This document shows, one piece after another, positions 26,336-34,832 of a stretch of DNA of 64,000 nt. The stretch comes from CAVVJA01 sp963779485 (GTDB lineage Bacteria > Actinomycetota > Actinomycetes > Mycobacteriales > Jatrophihabitantaceae): NCBI GenBank assembly GCA_963779485.1, contig CAVZYJ010000018.1, positions 186,001 through 250,000 on the forward strand, in the 5' to 3' direction. The notes below the pieces were generated by a model, which was not told where the DNA came from, ran no database searches, and saw only the letters and a list, made by a program, of their open reading frames with translations. Positions within the stretch are counted from its first letter, which is position 1, and each line of letters starts with the position of its first letter. Both the position numbers and the translations under genes were made by a program.

Positions 26336-27265
26336 ATGAGCATAGATCAGCAGCGCCAGCTGGACGCCATCCTGCGCCAGGGCGGCCTCGACACCAACGC
26401 AGATGTCCCGACATTGCGCGCGGCGTTCAACGAACTCGTGGCACAGGTGCCGGTGGCTCCCGATATCCAGCAGAAACCAGTTGAGCTCGGAGGCGTCGCT
26501 GGCGTCGAAGTCACCATCCAAGGCAACGAGGCCGAGGACGTGATCCTCTACTTTCACTCGGGTGTTTACGTCATCGGCAATGCGGCCGCGACAGTCCCCC
26601 TAGTGGGTGATCTCGTTCGAAGAACTGGCACCAGGGCCATCACCCTCGAGTACCGACTAGCCCCCGAACACCCGTATCCGGCCGCGGTCGAAGACGCTCG
26701 AGCCGCTTATGAAGGATTACTGGCTCAAGGCATCGCCCCTGGCCAGATCGCCCTTGCGGGCGAGTCAGCGGGTGGCGGCCTGGCAGTGGCCTTGCTTCTG
26801 GTCCTACGGGAAGCTGGCCTGCCTCTGCCGTCGTGTGGGTACTTGATGTCTCCCTACGTGGATCTGACGCTGTCCGGAGAGACACTCGCCGGGAAGCGGG
26901 AGGTCGACCCAATCCTCACTCCCGATGGGCTCCGCGCTCGGGTTCCGGACTATGTGGGAGGGGCCGACGCGGCTGACCCCTACATCAGCCCGATCTTCGG
27001 CGACCTCAGGGAATTGCCGCCGCTTCTGATCCAGGCTGGTTCCCACGAGATCCTCCTCAGCGACGCCCTCCGGCTCGCCGAGCGGGCAGCCGTCTCGGAC
27101 GTTCCAGTCACCCTCGATGTCACCCCGGGCGTACCGCACGTCTTCCAGGCGTATGCGGGCCTCCTCGATGAGGCAGGAGCGGCGCTGGACCGAGCATCAG
27201 GCTTCTTGACGGCTCAACTGGCCCACTTCGCCGAGCAACCCAAACAGCCTGAGCCGGCGAGCTAG
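26336..27265 (+). CDS. Alpha/beta hydrolase (HSL-type esterase)
   Basis: A 309-residue hydrolase-3 family protein. The nucleophile elbow is GESAGGG, the acid is in the region after ILTPDGLRARVPDYVG, and His is in VPHVFQAY. LEYRLAPEHPYPAAVEDA is the classic HSL motif. The oxyanion motif, normally HGGG, reads FHSGVYVIG, so one glycine is replaced by serine and another by valine, which could weaken activity. ATG 26336 is chosen over GTG 26330. It precedes the metallo-hydrolase gene by 66 nt. Confidence 0.85.
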   Translation: MSIDQQRQLDAILRQGGLDTNADVPTLRAAFNELVAQVPVAPDIQQKPVELGGVAGVEVTIQGNEAEDVILYFHSGVYVIGNAAATVPLVGDLVRRTGTRAITLEYRLAPEHPYPAAVEDARAAYEGLLAQGIAPGQIALAGESAGGGLAVALLLVLREAGLPLPSCGYLMSPYVDLTLSGETLAGKREVDPILTPDGLRARVPDYVGGADAADPYISPIFGDLRELPPLLIQAGSHEILLSDALRLAERAAVSDVPVTLDVTPGVPHVFQAYAGLLDEAGAALDRASGFLTAQLAHFAEQPKQPEPAS

Positions 27266-27331
27266 GTCCGGCGATTCCTCTGACAGTTGCTTGCCAAGGC
27301 AAGTTCAAGACTGCGATTGAAAGGAGACACC

Positions 27332-28417
27332 GTGACACCATCCAGCTCGCGCGCCTCAGCCACGAGCCGGCGGTCGTTCCTCACCGGCACTGCGGCGGTC
27401 GTGGGCGCGTCGTCGATCGCGGCTGCCCTGCCCGGAGTGCTGGCCGAGCCAGCGTCGGCCGGCGCGGCCAGCATCCCAACCCTGCCGGACTACGCGCCGG
27501 TCCCGCCGTCATCACTCGGCCCCGCCCTCAACGAGCAGGGATATTACGTCGCACGCGTGAAGCGAAACCTCTACTGGGTCACGGACGGCACCTACCAATC
27601 GGCGTTCCTGACCACCCGGGACGGCGTCGTGCTGTTCGACGCGCCCGCGACCATCGGCCACAACCTGCAGCGAGCCGTGAACGAGATAGCCGGCGCCAAC
27701 GGCATCAGCAACACGGTGACGCACCTTGTCTACTCGCACCACCACGCCGACCACGCCGGCGCGTCCTCGTTGTTCGGCAAGGACGTGGTGCGCATCGGGC
27801 ACGAGGAAACGCGGCGCCTGCTGCTACGTGACAACGACCCGACCAGGCCCGCACCGACGGTGACCTTCCAGGACCGCTACACGCTGCACAGCGGCGGGGA
27901 ACGCGTCCAGCTGGCCTGGCACGGCTCCAACCACACGCCGGACAACATTTACATCCACTTTCCGGACCACGACACGCTGATGCTCGTCGACATCGTCAAC
28001 TCCGGCTGGGTGCCTATCTACAACCTCAACCTCAGCGAAGACGTGCCCGGCTACATGGCCGCCCCCACTGCCGCATTGTCCTACCCGTGGAAGCACTTCA
28101 TCAGCGGACACGTGGGCAGGCTCGGCACTCGCGATGACGTTCGCCTGCACCAGCAGTACGTCGCCGACATCGCTGCCAGTTGCAGGACAGCGCTCGCCAC
28201 GGTCGACCCGACGCCGTACTTCGTGAAGTACGGCGCTAACCAGTGGGCCGGGGTGAGGGGCTATCTCGACGCGGTCACCGACTACGCCGCCGCGCCGGTC
28301 ATCGCGAAATACACCGGCGTACTGGCGGCGGCGGACGTGTTCACCACCAGCACCACCCTCGTGGTCTTGGAGTCGATCCGCCTCGACCTCGGCGTCGGCT
28401 CGCAGGTCCACCCGTGA
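27332..28417 (+). CDS. Exported metallo-beta-lactamase-fold hydrolase (Tat)
   Basis: A 361-residue protein. The twin-arginine signal SRRSFLTGTAAVVGASSIAA ends near EPASAGA, so the folded protein is exported with its metals. The MBL motif SHHHADHAG (HxHxDH), the further His in WHGSNHTPDN, Asp in LVDIVNSGW and His in ISGHVGRLG complete a two-zinc site. GTG 27332 has AAAGGAG 6 nt upstream. Its stop overlaps the start of the decayed FMN reductase, and an MFS exporter follows. Confidence 0.87.
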   Translation: MTPSSSRASATSRRSFLTGTAAVVGASSIAAALPGVLAEPASAGAASIPTLPDYAPVPPSSLGPALNEQGYYVARVKRNLYWVTDGTYQSAFLTTRDGVVLFDAPATIGHNLQRAVNEIAGANGISNTVTHLVYSHHHADHAGASSLFGKDVVRIGHEETRRLLLRDNDPTRPAPTVTFQDRYTLHSGGERVQLAWHGSNHTPDNIYIHFPDHDTLMLVDIVNSGWVPIYNLNLSEDVPGYMAAPTAALSYPWKHFISGHVGRLGTRDDVRLHQQYVADIAASCRTALATVDPTPYFVKYGANQWAGVRGYLDAVTDYAAAPVIAKYTGVLAAADVFTTSTTLVVLESIRLDLGVGSQVHP

Positions 28418-28569
28418 CCCGCATCGCGGGTCATCCTCGGAAGCACCCCCCCGGGCGCCGAGGCGAGCCGGTCGCTCGCTGGGTGATGGACGAGGCAGGT
28501 CGGCGCAGCGACGCCGACTTCGAGCTGGTTGACCTCGCCGACTACCCGCTTCCACACAATCTTTGCTAG
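28414..28569 (+). pseudogene. NADPH-dependent FMN reductase N-terminal relic
   Basis: The frame starts at GTG 28414, overlapping the previous stop. It carries TRIA, then a scrambled block where VILGSTRPGR is expected, then GRRGEPVARWVMDEAG and FELVDLADYPLPH before a stop. The scrambled block is explained by one extra G after ATCGCG and a compensating loss of one base nine codons on. Only the first third of the usual protein of about 180 residues remains. Confidence 0.65.
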
Positions 28570-28585
28570 GAAGGAACGTTTGATC

Positions 28586-30097
28586 ATGGCTTCAGACGCG
28601 GAGCTGACCGCCCAAGCCCAACGAGAGGACCACGAGATCCGACTCGAGGAGCCACCCAGCCGTCGATGGTGGGCACTGGCGGTGATAGCCATCGCTCAAC
28701 TGATGGTGGTGCTCGACGGCACCGTCGTGACCATTGCGCTGCCCTCGGCGCAACGGGACCTCGGCATCTCCAACGCCGATCGGCAGTGGACGATCACCGC
28801 CTACACCCTCGCGTTCGGTGGCCTGCTGCTGCTGGGCGGACGGATCGCCGACTACCTAGGCCGTAAGCGGATGTTCCTGGTCGGACTCCTCGGGTTCGCT
28901 GCGGCGTCGGCGCTCGGTGGTGCGGCGCAGAATGCCGCGACGCTCTTCGGCGCTCGGGCGATCCAGGGCATGTTCGCGGCGCTGCTCGCGCCCGCTGCCT
29001 TGTCGCTGATCTCGGTGACCTTCACCGAGGTGAAGGACCGGTCTCGAGCGTTCGCGGTCTACGGCGCCATCTCGGGAGGTGGCGCCGCGATCGGCTTGAT
29101 CTTGGGCGGCACGCTGACCGAGTACGCGTCGTGGCGCTGGTGCCTGCTGATCAATGTGCCGATCGCGATTGTCGCCTTCATCGCCGGCGCGATCCTGGTC
29201 ACCGAGAGCAAGTCCGGGGGCGCCAGCTCGTATGACATCGCTGGCGCGATCCTCGGCACGGTCGGGCTGGTCGCCCTAGTGTTCGGATTCACCGAAGCGG
29301 CCAAGACCGGTGTCGGCTGGCTGTCGGTCGAGGCCATCAGCTGCTTCGTGGGCGCCGGCATCTTGCTCGTCGCGTTCGTGCTCGTCGAGTTGCGTTCGGC
29401 GAGCCCGCTGTTGCCGATGCGGGTGGTGCTCGACCGCAATCGCGGCGGCTCGTATCTCGCCTCGCTGCTGGTCTTCGCCGGGCTGTTCGCGATGTTCCTG
29501 TTCCTGAGTTACTACTTCCAGTACAACCTGGGCTGGAGCGCCCTCAAGTCGGGCATCGCGTTCCTGCCGTTCAGCGCCGGCATCATCGTTACCTCGGCCG
29601 TGGTGTCGGGCCTGCTGCCCCGCACCGGACCCAAGCCACTCATGCTGATCGGGCTCGCTATGGTTGCGGCCGGTCTGGCCACCTTCACCCGCATCTCCGA
29701 CACCAGCAGCTGGGTTACCACCGTGTTGCCCGGAGAGCTACTGATGAGCGTCGGCCTGGCGCTGGTGATCGTGCCGCTCTCAAACCTCGCGCTCGCCGGG
29801 GTGAACAAGGATGACGCGGGAGTCGCAAGCGCAGTGCTCAACTCGACCCAGCAGGTCGGCGGATCCCTCGGCACGGCGCTGTTGAACACCTTCTATGCGA
29901 GTGCGGTCGCCTCCTTCGTCCTCGCCCATCACGTCCCACCGTCCGCGTTTAACCCGCTCGCGGCGATTCACGGCTATCACGTCGCGTTCTGGATCGGGGT
30001 CGGCTTGATCGCCGCGGCGTTCGTGGCCATTCTGGTCTTGGTCACGGCCGGCAAAGACGACTCCGCCGCTCAGCCGGCAGTACCGGCCGGCGCCTAA
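28586..30097 (+). CDS. MFS multidrug exporter (DHA2, 14-TM)
   Basis: A 503-residue major facilitator of the EmrB/QacA type. A cytoplasmic N-terminus leads to helix 1 (ALAVIAIAQLMVVLDGTVVTIA), the A-motif GGRIADYLGRKR, and the motif C region AISGGGAAIGLILGG. About 14 hydrophobic segments are visible. AGGAAGG lies upstream of ATG 28586. It sits downstream of an exported hydrolase and a dead flavin reductase, so the set may once have been a detoxification operon. Confidence 0.9.
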   Translation: MASDAELTAQAQREDHEIRLEEPPSRRWWALAVIAIAQLMVVLDGTVVTIALPSAQRDLGISNADRQWTITAYTLAFGGLLLLGGRIADYLGRKRMFLVGLLGFAAASALGGAAQNAATLFGARAIQGMFAALLAPAALSLISVTFTEVKDRSRAFAVYGAISGGGAAIGLILGGTLTEYASWRWCLLINVPIAIVAFIAGAILVTESKSGGASSYDIAGAILGTVGLVALVFGFTEAAKTGVGWLSVEAISCFVGAGILLVAFVLVELRSASPLLPMRVVLDRNRGGSYLASLLVFAGLFAMFLFLSYYFQYNLGWSALKSGIAFLPFSAGIIVTSAVVSGLLPRTGPKPLMLIGLAMVAAGLATFTRISDTSSWVTTVLPGELLMSVGLALVIVPLSNLALAGVNKDDAGVASAVLNSTQQVGGSLGTALLNTFYASAVASFVLAHHVPPSAFNPLAAIHGYHVAFWIGVGLIAAAFVAILVLVTAGKDDSAAQPAVPAGA

Positions 30098-30182
30098 CCC
30101 CGCATGTACGAGTGCAGTACTCCCCGTCATCTCCTGCGACATGTCCCCAGCTCCGGTCGAGAGTGCTGGGCCTCGAAGCTGC

Positions 30183-31148
30183 TCAGCCGATGTCGGCCCC
30201 TGCCGTATCGGCGACGTTGACGACGATCTTGCCGTTCGCCCGTGCGCGCTCGAGCGCGGCGAGCGCGTCGACCGCTTGATCCAGCGGAACAATGCGCGCG
30301 ACGCGGGACACCAGCTGGCCCTGGGCGCATGCCTGGGCCAGCGATGCCAGCGTGAACCCGTCGGGCTGCACGGCGACACTGGTCGCGGTGATGCGCCGCT
30401 CGCGCGGCGGGGCGGCCGGCGTAGTCGTCACGAACCGCCCGGCGTCGCGCGTCGCGGCCAGCTCCGCAGGCCACGCCCGCGGTCCGACCAGGTCGATGGT
30501 GACGTCTACACCCGGCCCGACCAGCGCCTTGACCTGCGCGGCCAGGTCGCCATCACGATCGACGACCTCGCTCGCGCCTAGCTGGCGTGCCGCATCCGCT
30601 GCGGATGTGGCCACCGATGCGATCACCCGGGCCCGCCGCGCCCGCGCCAGTTGAGTGACAAAACCGCCGACCCCGCCCGTTGCCCCGACCACCAACACCG
30701 CGTCCGCGGATTCCACCGCCGCACTGTCCAGCGCCAGCATCGCAGTCAGCCCGCTGACCGGAAGCGCCGCGGCCGCCGGCAGGTCGAGACCGGTCGGGAC
30801 CGCAGCGATCGTGGTCGCCGGCACCGCGATCAGCTCGGCGAGTGCGCCGATCCCTGACCACGGCTGCGGGCTGAACCCCAGCACGCGCTCGCCCGAGGCG
30901 AACCCGGACACCTGGCCGCCGACGCTCTCCACGATGCCAGCGAAGTCCCAGCCGAGCACTTGCGGGAAGCCGTTGCCACCGCCCGCGCCGGCAAACGCGC
31001 CATGCGTCGTCGCGACATCCCACGGACCGAGTGCGGCGTACACAACCCGGATCAGTACCCCGTCGTCGGCGACGACCGGCTCGTCGACCTCGCTGACATC
31101 CACCCCGCCCAGTCCGTCGAAGCTACGCAACACGACTGCTCGCACCAT
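30183..31148 (-). CDS. MDR-type quinone oxidoreductase/alcohol dehydrogenase
   Basis: A 321-residue medium-chain dehydrogenase. GroES-like N-domain (ALGPWDVATTHGAFAG, then LGWDFAGIVESVG) and Rossmann motif VVGATGGVGGFVTQLA. No structural-zinc Cys cluster and no catalytic Cys are seen, so it is the zinc-independent NADPH:quinone reductase group. ATG 31148 is chosen as the first residue of MVRAVVLRSF. Confidence 0.87.
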   Translation of the reverse strand: MVRAVVLRSFDGLGGVDVSEVDEPVVADDGVLIRVVYAALGPWDVATTHGAFAGAGGGNGFPQVLGWDFAGIVESVGGQVSGFASGERVLGFSPQPWSGIGALAELIAVPATTIAAVPTGLDLPAAAALPVSGLTAMLALDSAAVESADAVLVVGATGGVGGFVTQLARARRARVIASVATSAADAARQLGASEVVDRDGDLAAQVKALVGPGVDVTIDLVGPRAWPAELAATRDAGRFVTTTPAAPPRERRITATSVAVQPDGFTLASLAQACAQGQLVSRVARIVPLDQAVDALAALERARANGKIVVNVADTAGADIG

Positions 31149-31164
31149 CGCACCGCCCATCCAC

Positions 31165-31299
31165 CTAGCGCTTCGCCCCACCAATCCTCAGCCTGCCGCA
31201 ACAGTGCTCACACTGGGCGTCGTATCCATGGTCGCTCAGGCGCCGCCGTAAGATGTCGCGCTCGTCCTCGGTGAACAGATCGGCAGCTCCGGACGAAGA
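31165..31299 (-). other. Short Cys-containing coding fragment
   Basis: A minus-strand frame of about 45 codons ends at TAG 31165-31167 and reads ADLFTEDERDILRRRLSD followed by QCEHCCGRLRIGG. The CxxCC pattern suggests a metal-binding knuckle. No ATG or GTG lies in frame before an upstream stop, so it may be the end of a broken gene. Confidence 0.35.
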
Positions 31300-31341
31300 A
31301 GAACTTGAGCTTCCACAGTCCGGCTAGTCATGCCAGCCTCG

Positions 31342-32484
31342 TCACGGTAGGACCACCTGGCGGATCGCCTTTCCCTCGTTCAGCTTGTCGAAGCCCTCGT
31401 TGATCTCCTCGAGCTTCAGCGTGCCGCTTTTCAGCCGGTCGACCGGCAGCCGTCCGCGCCGGTAGAGCGCGATGTAGCGGGGTATGTCGCGGCTCGGCAC
31501 CGCCGTTCCGAGGTAGCTGCCTTTGAGCGTGCGTTCCTCGCCAACGAGGGTGACCGGCGCGAGTGGCATGGTGGCCGTCGGCGGGGGAAGGCCGGCGGTG
31601 ACGGTCATGCCGCCACGGCGGGTGATTCGATAAGCGAGATCAAGGGCTGTGGTGGATCCAGCCAGTTCGAAGGCATAGTCGACCCCGCCGCCAGTCGCAG
31701 CGCGGATCCGGTCGGCGGCCTCGGGGTCGCTTGCGTTCATGATCATGGTCGCGCCGATCTCTCCGGCGAAGGCCAACTTGTCCTCGGACAAGTCGACCGC
31801 AATGAGCTCGCGCGCTCCCGCCGCCGCGGCACCGAGCAGCGCGGAAAGGCCGACCCCGCCGAGCCCGACGACGGCCACGGCCGATCCGGTTTTGACTCCT
31901 GCCGTGTTCACCACCGCACCGACCCCGGTCAATACGGCGCAGCCGAACAGAGCCGCTTCCTCAAAGGGCAGGTCCGGATCTACCTTGACCAGCGAGCGAC
32001 GGGAGACGGTCGCGTATTCAGCGAACGCCGAGACGCCGAGGTGATGGTTGACCGGAGTCCCGTCGCGCCGGTGCAGCCGACGGGCACCAGAAAGCAACGT
32101 ACCCGCGGTATTCGCCGCCGCGCCCGGCTCGCACAGTGCCGGACGGCCTTCCCCGCACGGTTCGCAATGGCCGCACGACGGAACGAACACCATCACAACG
32201 TGGTCGCCGGGCTTCAGTTCCGGCCTGCCGACTCCGTCCTCGAGGGGGCCGACCTCCTCGACGATGCCGGCTGCTTCATGGCCTAACGCCATAGGCACAG
32301 GCCGCGGCCGGTCACCATTGATGGTCGACATGTCAGAGTGGCAGAGTCCGGCGGCCTTCATCCGTATCAATACCTCGCCGGGCCCGGGAGGATCAAGTTG
32401 GATAGTCTCGATCGCAAGGGGCTTCGACGACGCGTACGGCGGCGCAGCGCCCACGGCGCCAAGGACCGCAGCTTTGATCTCCAT
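31342..32484 (-). CDS. Zinc-dependent alcohol dehydrogenase (class III-like)
   Basis: A 380-residue enzyme. Catalytic zinc ligands are in GLCHSD and LGHEAAG. The structural zinc site is the four-Cys CGHCEPCGEGRPALC. The NAD motif is VVGLGGVGLSALLG, with D in AVDLSEDK. It resembles actinobacterial Zn-ADHs for long or mycothiol-type alcohols. GGAGGG lies 8 nt before ATG 32484. Monocistronic, convergent with nothing nearby. Confidence 0.9.
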   Translation of the reverse strand: MEIKAAVLGAVGAAPPYASSKPLAIETIQLDPPGPGEVLIRMKAAGLCHSDMSTINGDRPRPVPMALGHEAAGIVEEVGPLEDGVGRPELKPGDHVVMVFVPSCGHCEPCGEGRPALCEPGAAANTAGTLLSGARRLHRRDGTPVNHHLGVSAFAEYATVSRRSLVKVDPDLPFEEAALFGCAVLTGVGAVVNTAGVKTGSAVAVVGLGGVGLSALLGAAAAGARELIAVDLSEDKLAFAGEIGATMIMNASDPEAADRIRAATGGGVDYAFELAGSTTALDLAYRITRRGGMTVTAGLPPPTATMPLAPVTLVGEERTLKGSYLGTAVPSRDIPRYIALYRRGRLPVDRLKSGTLKLEEINEGFDKLNEGKAIRQVVLP

Positions 32485-32708
32485 GAACCTATCCCTCCGT
32501 GGGAGCTGGAACCCGGTGCTGAAGATGGTCGACAAGACTCGAATGCTTCCTTAAGCCGGCCGATGCGGACAATCGCCCGAGACATTTAGCTCGGCGGGAC
32601 GCGCCACCGCGGACGCGCCCGCTGAACTGGTTCGCCATCTGTGATCTGCACGGATCCTCGGCGCGGCGGTCGGGAGTCTGACTCCGCCTGAGGCCTAGGC
32701 TCGCACTC

Positions 32709-34727
32709 ATGTTCGAGTCGGAGTGGGATGCGGGACTCGAGGATGCGCAGCTGGCTGCGGTCGCGCACACCGGCGGGCCGTTGGTGATCGTGGCCGGTGC
32801 CGGCACTGGCAAGACCCGTACCTTGACCGCGCGGGTTGCGCAGCTGCTGGCCCACGGCGCCGACCCAGCGCGGGTGCTGCTGCTGACGTTCACCCGCCGA
32901 GCGGCGGCGGACATGCTGGCCCGCGCCGGGATGTTATGTGGCGACCGCCGCGCGACCGGACGGTTGTGGGGCGGCACCTTCCATGCGGTGGCGCACCGGC
33001 TGATCACCCAGCACGCCGACGCGCTGGGTCTGCCGCCGCAGTTCACGGTGCTCGATCAGGGCGACGCCGCCGAACTAATGGACCTGCTGCGCCACGACCA
33101 CGACCTGGCCGGGGCAACGGAACGATTCCCCCGCGCGGAGACCCTCGTCGACGCCTACTCCCGGGCCGTCAACACCGGTCGCCCGGCTCGCGCGGTGATC
33201 GCCGCCGAGTTCCCGTGGTGTGACCGGCATACCGGAAAGATCCTCGACCTGTTCCGCGGCTACATGGCCCGCAAACGCGCCGCGGCGCTGCTCGACTTCG
33301 ATGACCTGCTGCTCGCGTGGCGGTCGCTGCTCACCGATCCCACTCTCGGCCCGATGATCGCCGGCCAGTGGGATCACGTGCTTGTCGACGAGTACCAGGA
33401 CGTCAACCAGGTCCAAGTCGATATCGTCGCGCGGCTGTGCCCGGACGGGATCGGACTCACCGTCGTCGGTGACGACGCCCAAGCCATCTACGGATTCCGC
33501 GGCGCCGACCCGGCACACCTCACCGAGCTGGCCAGCACGTTGCCCGGTGTGACGATCGTGCGGCTGCAACGCAACTTCCGCTCCCGACAACCCCTTCTGG
33601 ACCTCGCGAACATCGTGCGGCCAGCCACGGTCGACGAGCTCCGGCTCCGGCTGTATTCCGATTGGCGGGACGGACCCAAGCCGCGGCTGGTGCGCTGTTA
33701 TGACGCGCCCGCCGAAGCCCGCCTGGTCGCCGACCAAATCCTGGCGAACGTCGAGACCGGGGCACGGCTCCGGGACCAGGCCGTCCTCATGCGCGCCGCG
33801 CACCACAGCGACCTACTGGAGATCGAACTGACCGCGCGTCACGTCCCGTTCCACAAGTACGGTGGGCTGAAGTTCCTCGAAGCCGCGCACGTCAAAGACT
33901 TCCTGGCTGGCCTGCGGCTCCTCGACAACCGCGCCGACCAGATCGCCTGGTACCGCCTCCTGCGCCTGCACGAGGGCATCGGCCCGGCGCGCGCGCGCAA
34001 CCTCTTGACCTTGCTGCAACCCGTCAGTGCGCCAGACCGAGACCAGCACGCCGAGGCGATCGCGGCCGCCCCCGCCACCGCGCGAGTCAAGCTGACCGCC
34101 ACGCTCACCGCGGTCGCCGCGGCCCGGGGTCTCCGCAGCACGGCCGATCGCGTTGCGGCGATCGTCGCGATGCTGCGACCATTGCTGACCCGCCGCTACC
34201 CTGACCACCACACCCGGCTCGAGGACCTCAACCGGCTCGCCGCTGCGGCCGCCACCGCGCCCACCCTGGCTGACTACGTCGCCGGCCTCACGCTCGACCC
34301 GCCGGCCTCGACCGGCGACCTCGCCGGCCCGCCACACCTCGACGAGGACTACCTCACCCTCTCTACCGTGCACTCCGCTAAGGGCCTCGAATGGGACACC
34401 GTCCACGTCATCGGCCTGGTCGACGGCGCGTTCCCCTCGGACATGGCGCTAAACACCGACGCAGGAATCGCCGAAGAACAGAGACTGTTCTATGTCGCGG
34501 TCACCCGCGCCCGCGACCAGCTGACCCTCTACACCCCGCTGCGCATGCCCCACCAGCGCCACGCCACCAGCGACCGACACAACCTCGCACCCGCCAGCAG
34601 ATTCCTGACCGATGCCGTGCTCACCACACTCGACATCACCGAATCCGCACCACCCGCACCGCGGCCGCAGTCCGTGCCAACCGCAGCCAGTCTCGCCCTC
34701 CCCACACTCGACGATCTCTGGGCCTAG
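32709..34727 (+). CDS. UvrD/Rep-family SF1A helicase
   Basis: A 672-residue helicase. Q-motif region EDAQLAAV, Walker A AGAGTGKTRTL (29-39), motif Ia LLTFTRRAA, motif II VLVDEYQDVNQ, motif III GDDAQAIYGFRG, motif IV VRLQRNFRS, motif V LSTVHSAKGLEWDTV and motif VI FYVAVTRARDQL are all present. It is shorter than PcrA/UvrD1 and lacks an obvious nuclease domain. ATG 32709. It probably acts in repair or in removing proteins from DNA. Confidence 0.92.
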   Translation: MFESEWDAGLEDAQLAAVAHTGGPLVIVAGAGTGKTRTLTARVAQLLAHGADPARVLLLTFTRRAAADMLARAGMLCGDRRATGRLWGGTFHAVAHRLITQHADALGLPPQFTVLDQGDAAELMDLLRHDHDLAGATERFPRAETLVDAYSRAVNTGRPARAVIAAEFPWCDRHTGKILDLFRGYMARKRAAALLDFDDLLLAWRSLLTDPTLGPMIAGQWDHVLVDEYQDVNQVQVDIVARLCPDGIGLTVVGDDAQAIYGFRGADPAHLTELASTLPGVTIVRLQRNFRSRQPLLDLANIVRPATVDELRLRLYSDWRDGPKPRLVRCYDAPAEARLVADQILANVETGARLRDQAVLMRAAHHSDLLEIELTARHVPFHKYGGLKFLEAAHVKDFLAGLRLLDNRADQIAWYRLLRLHEGIGPARARNLLTLLQPVSAPDRDQHAEAIAAAPATARVKLTATLTAVAAARGLRSTADRVAAIVAMLRPLLTRRYPDHHTRLEDLNRLAAAAATAPTLADYVAGLTLDPPASTGDLAGPPHLDEDYLTLSTVHSAKGLEWDTVHVIGLVDGAFPSDMALNTDAGIAEEQRLFYVAVTRARDQLTLYTPLRMPHQRHATSDRHNLAPASRFLTDAVLTTLDITESAPPAPRPQSVPTAASLALPTLDDLWA

Positions 34728-34832
34728 CAGCCCGACAACGCGACCGTCACCGACGTCGATCCGATCTGCGAGGTTGTTAGCCTCGACCGGCGGGACGAGC
34801 GCGAGCCGTGCGGCCCGACTCGAAGGAGTGAC

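Noticed and set aside
27287..27310. Short palindrome CTTGCCAAGGCAAG upstream of the Tat hydrolase
   Set aside because: Six-bp arms are expected by chance in this much sequence; no regulator gene is adjacent.
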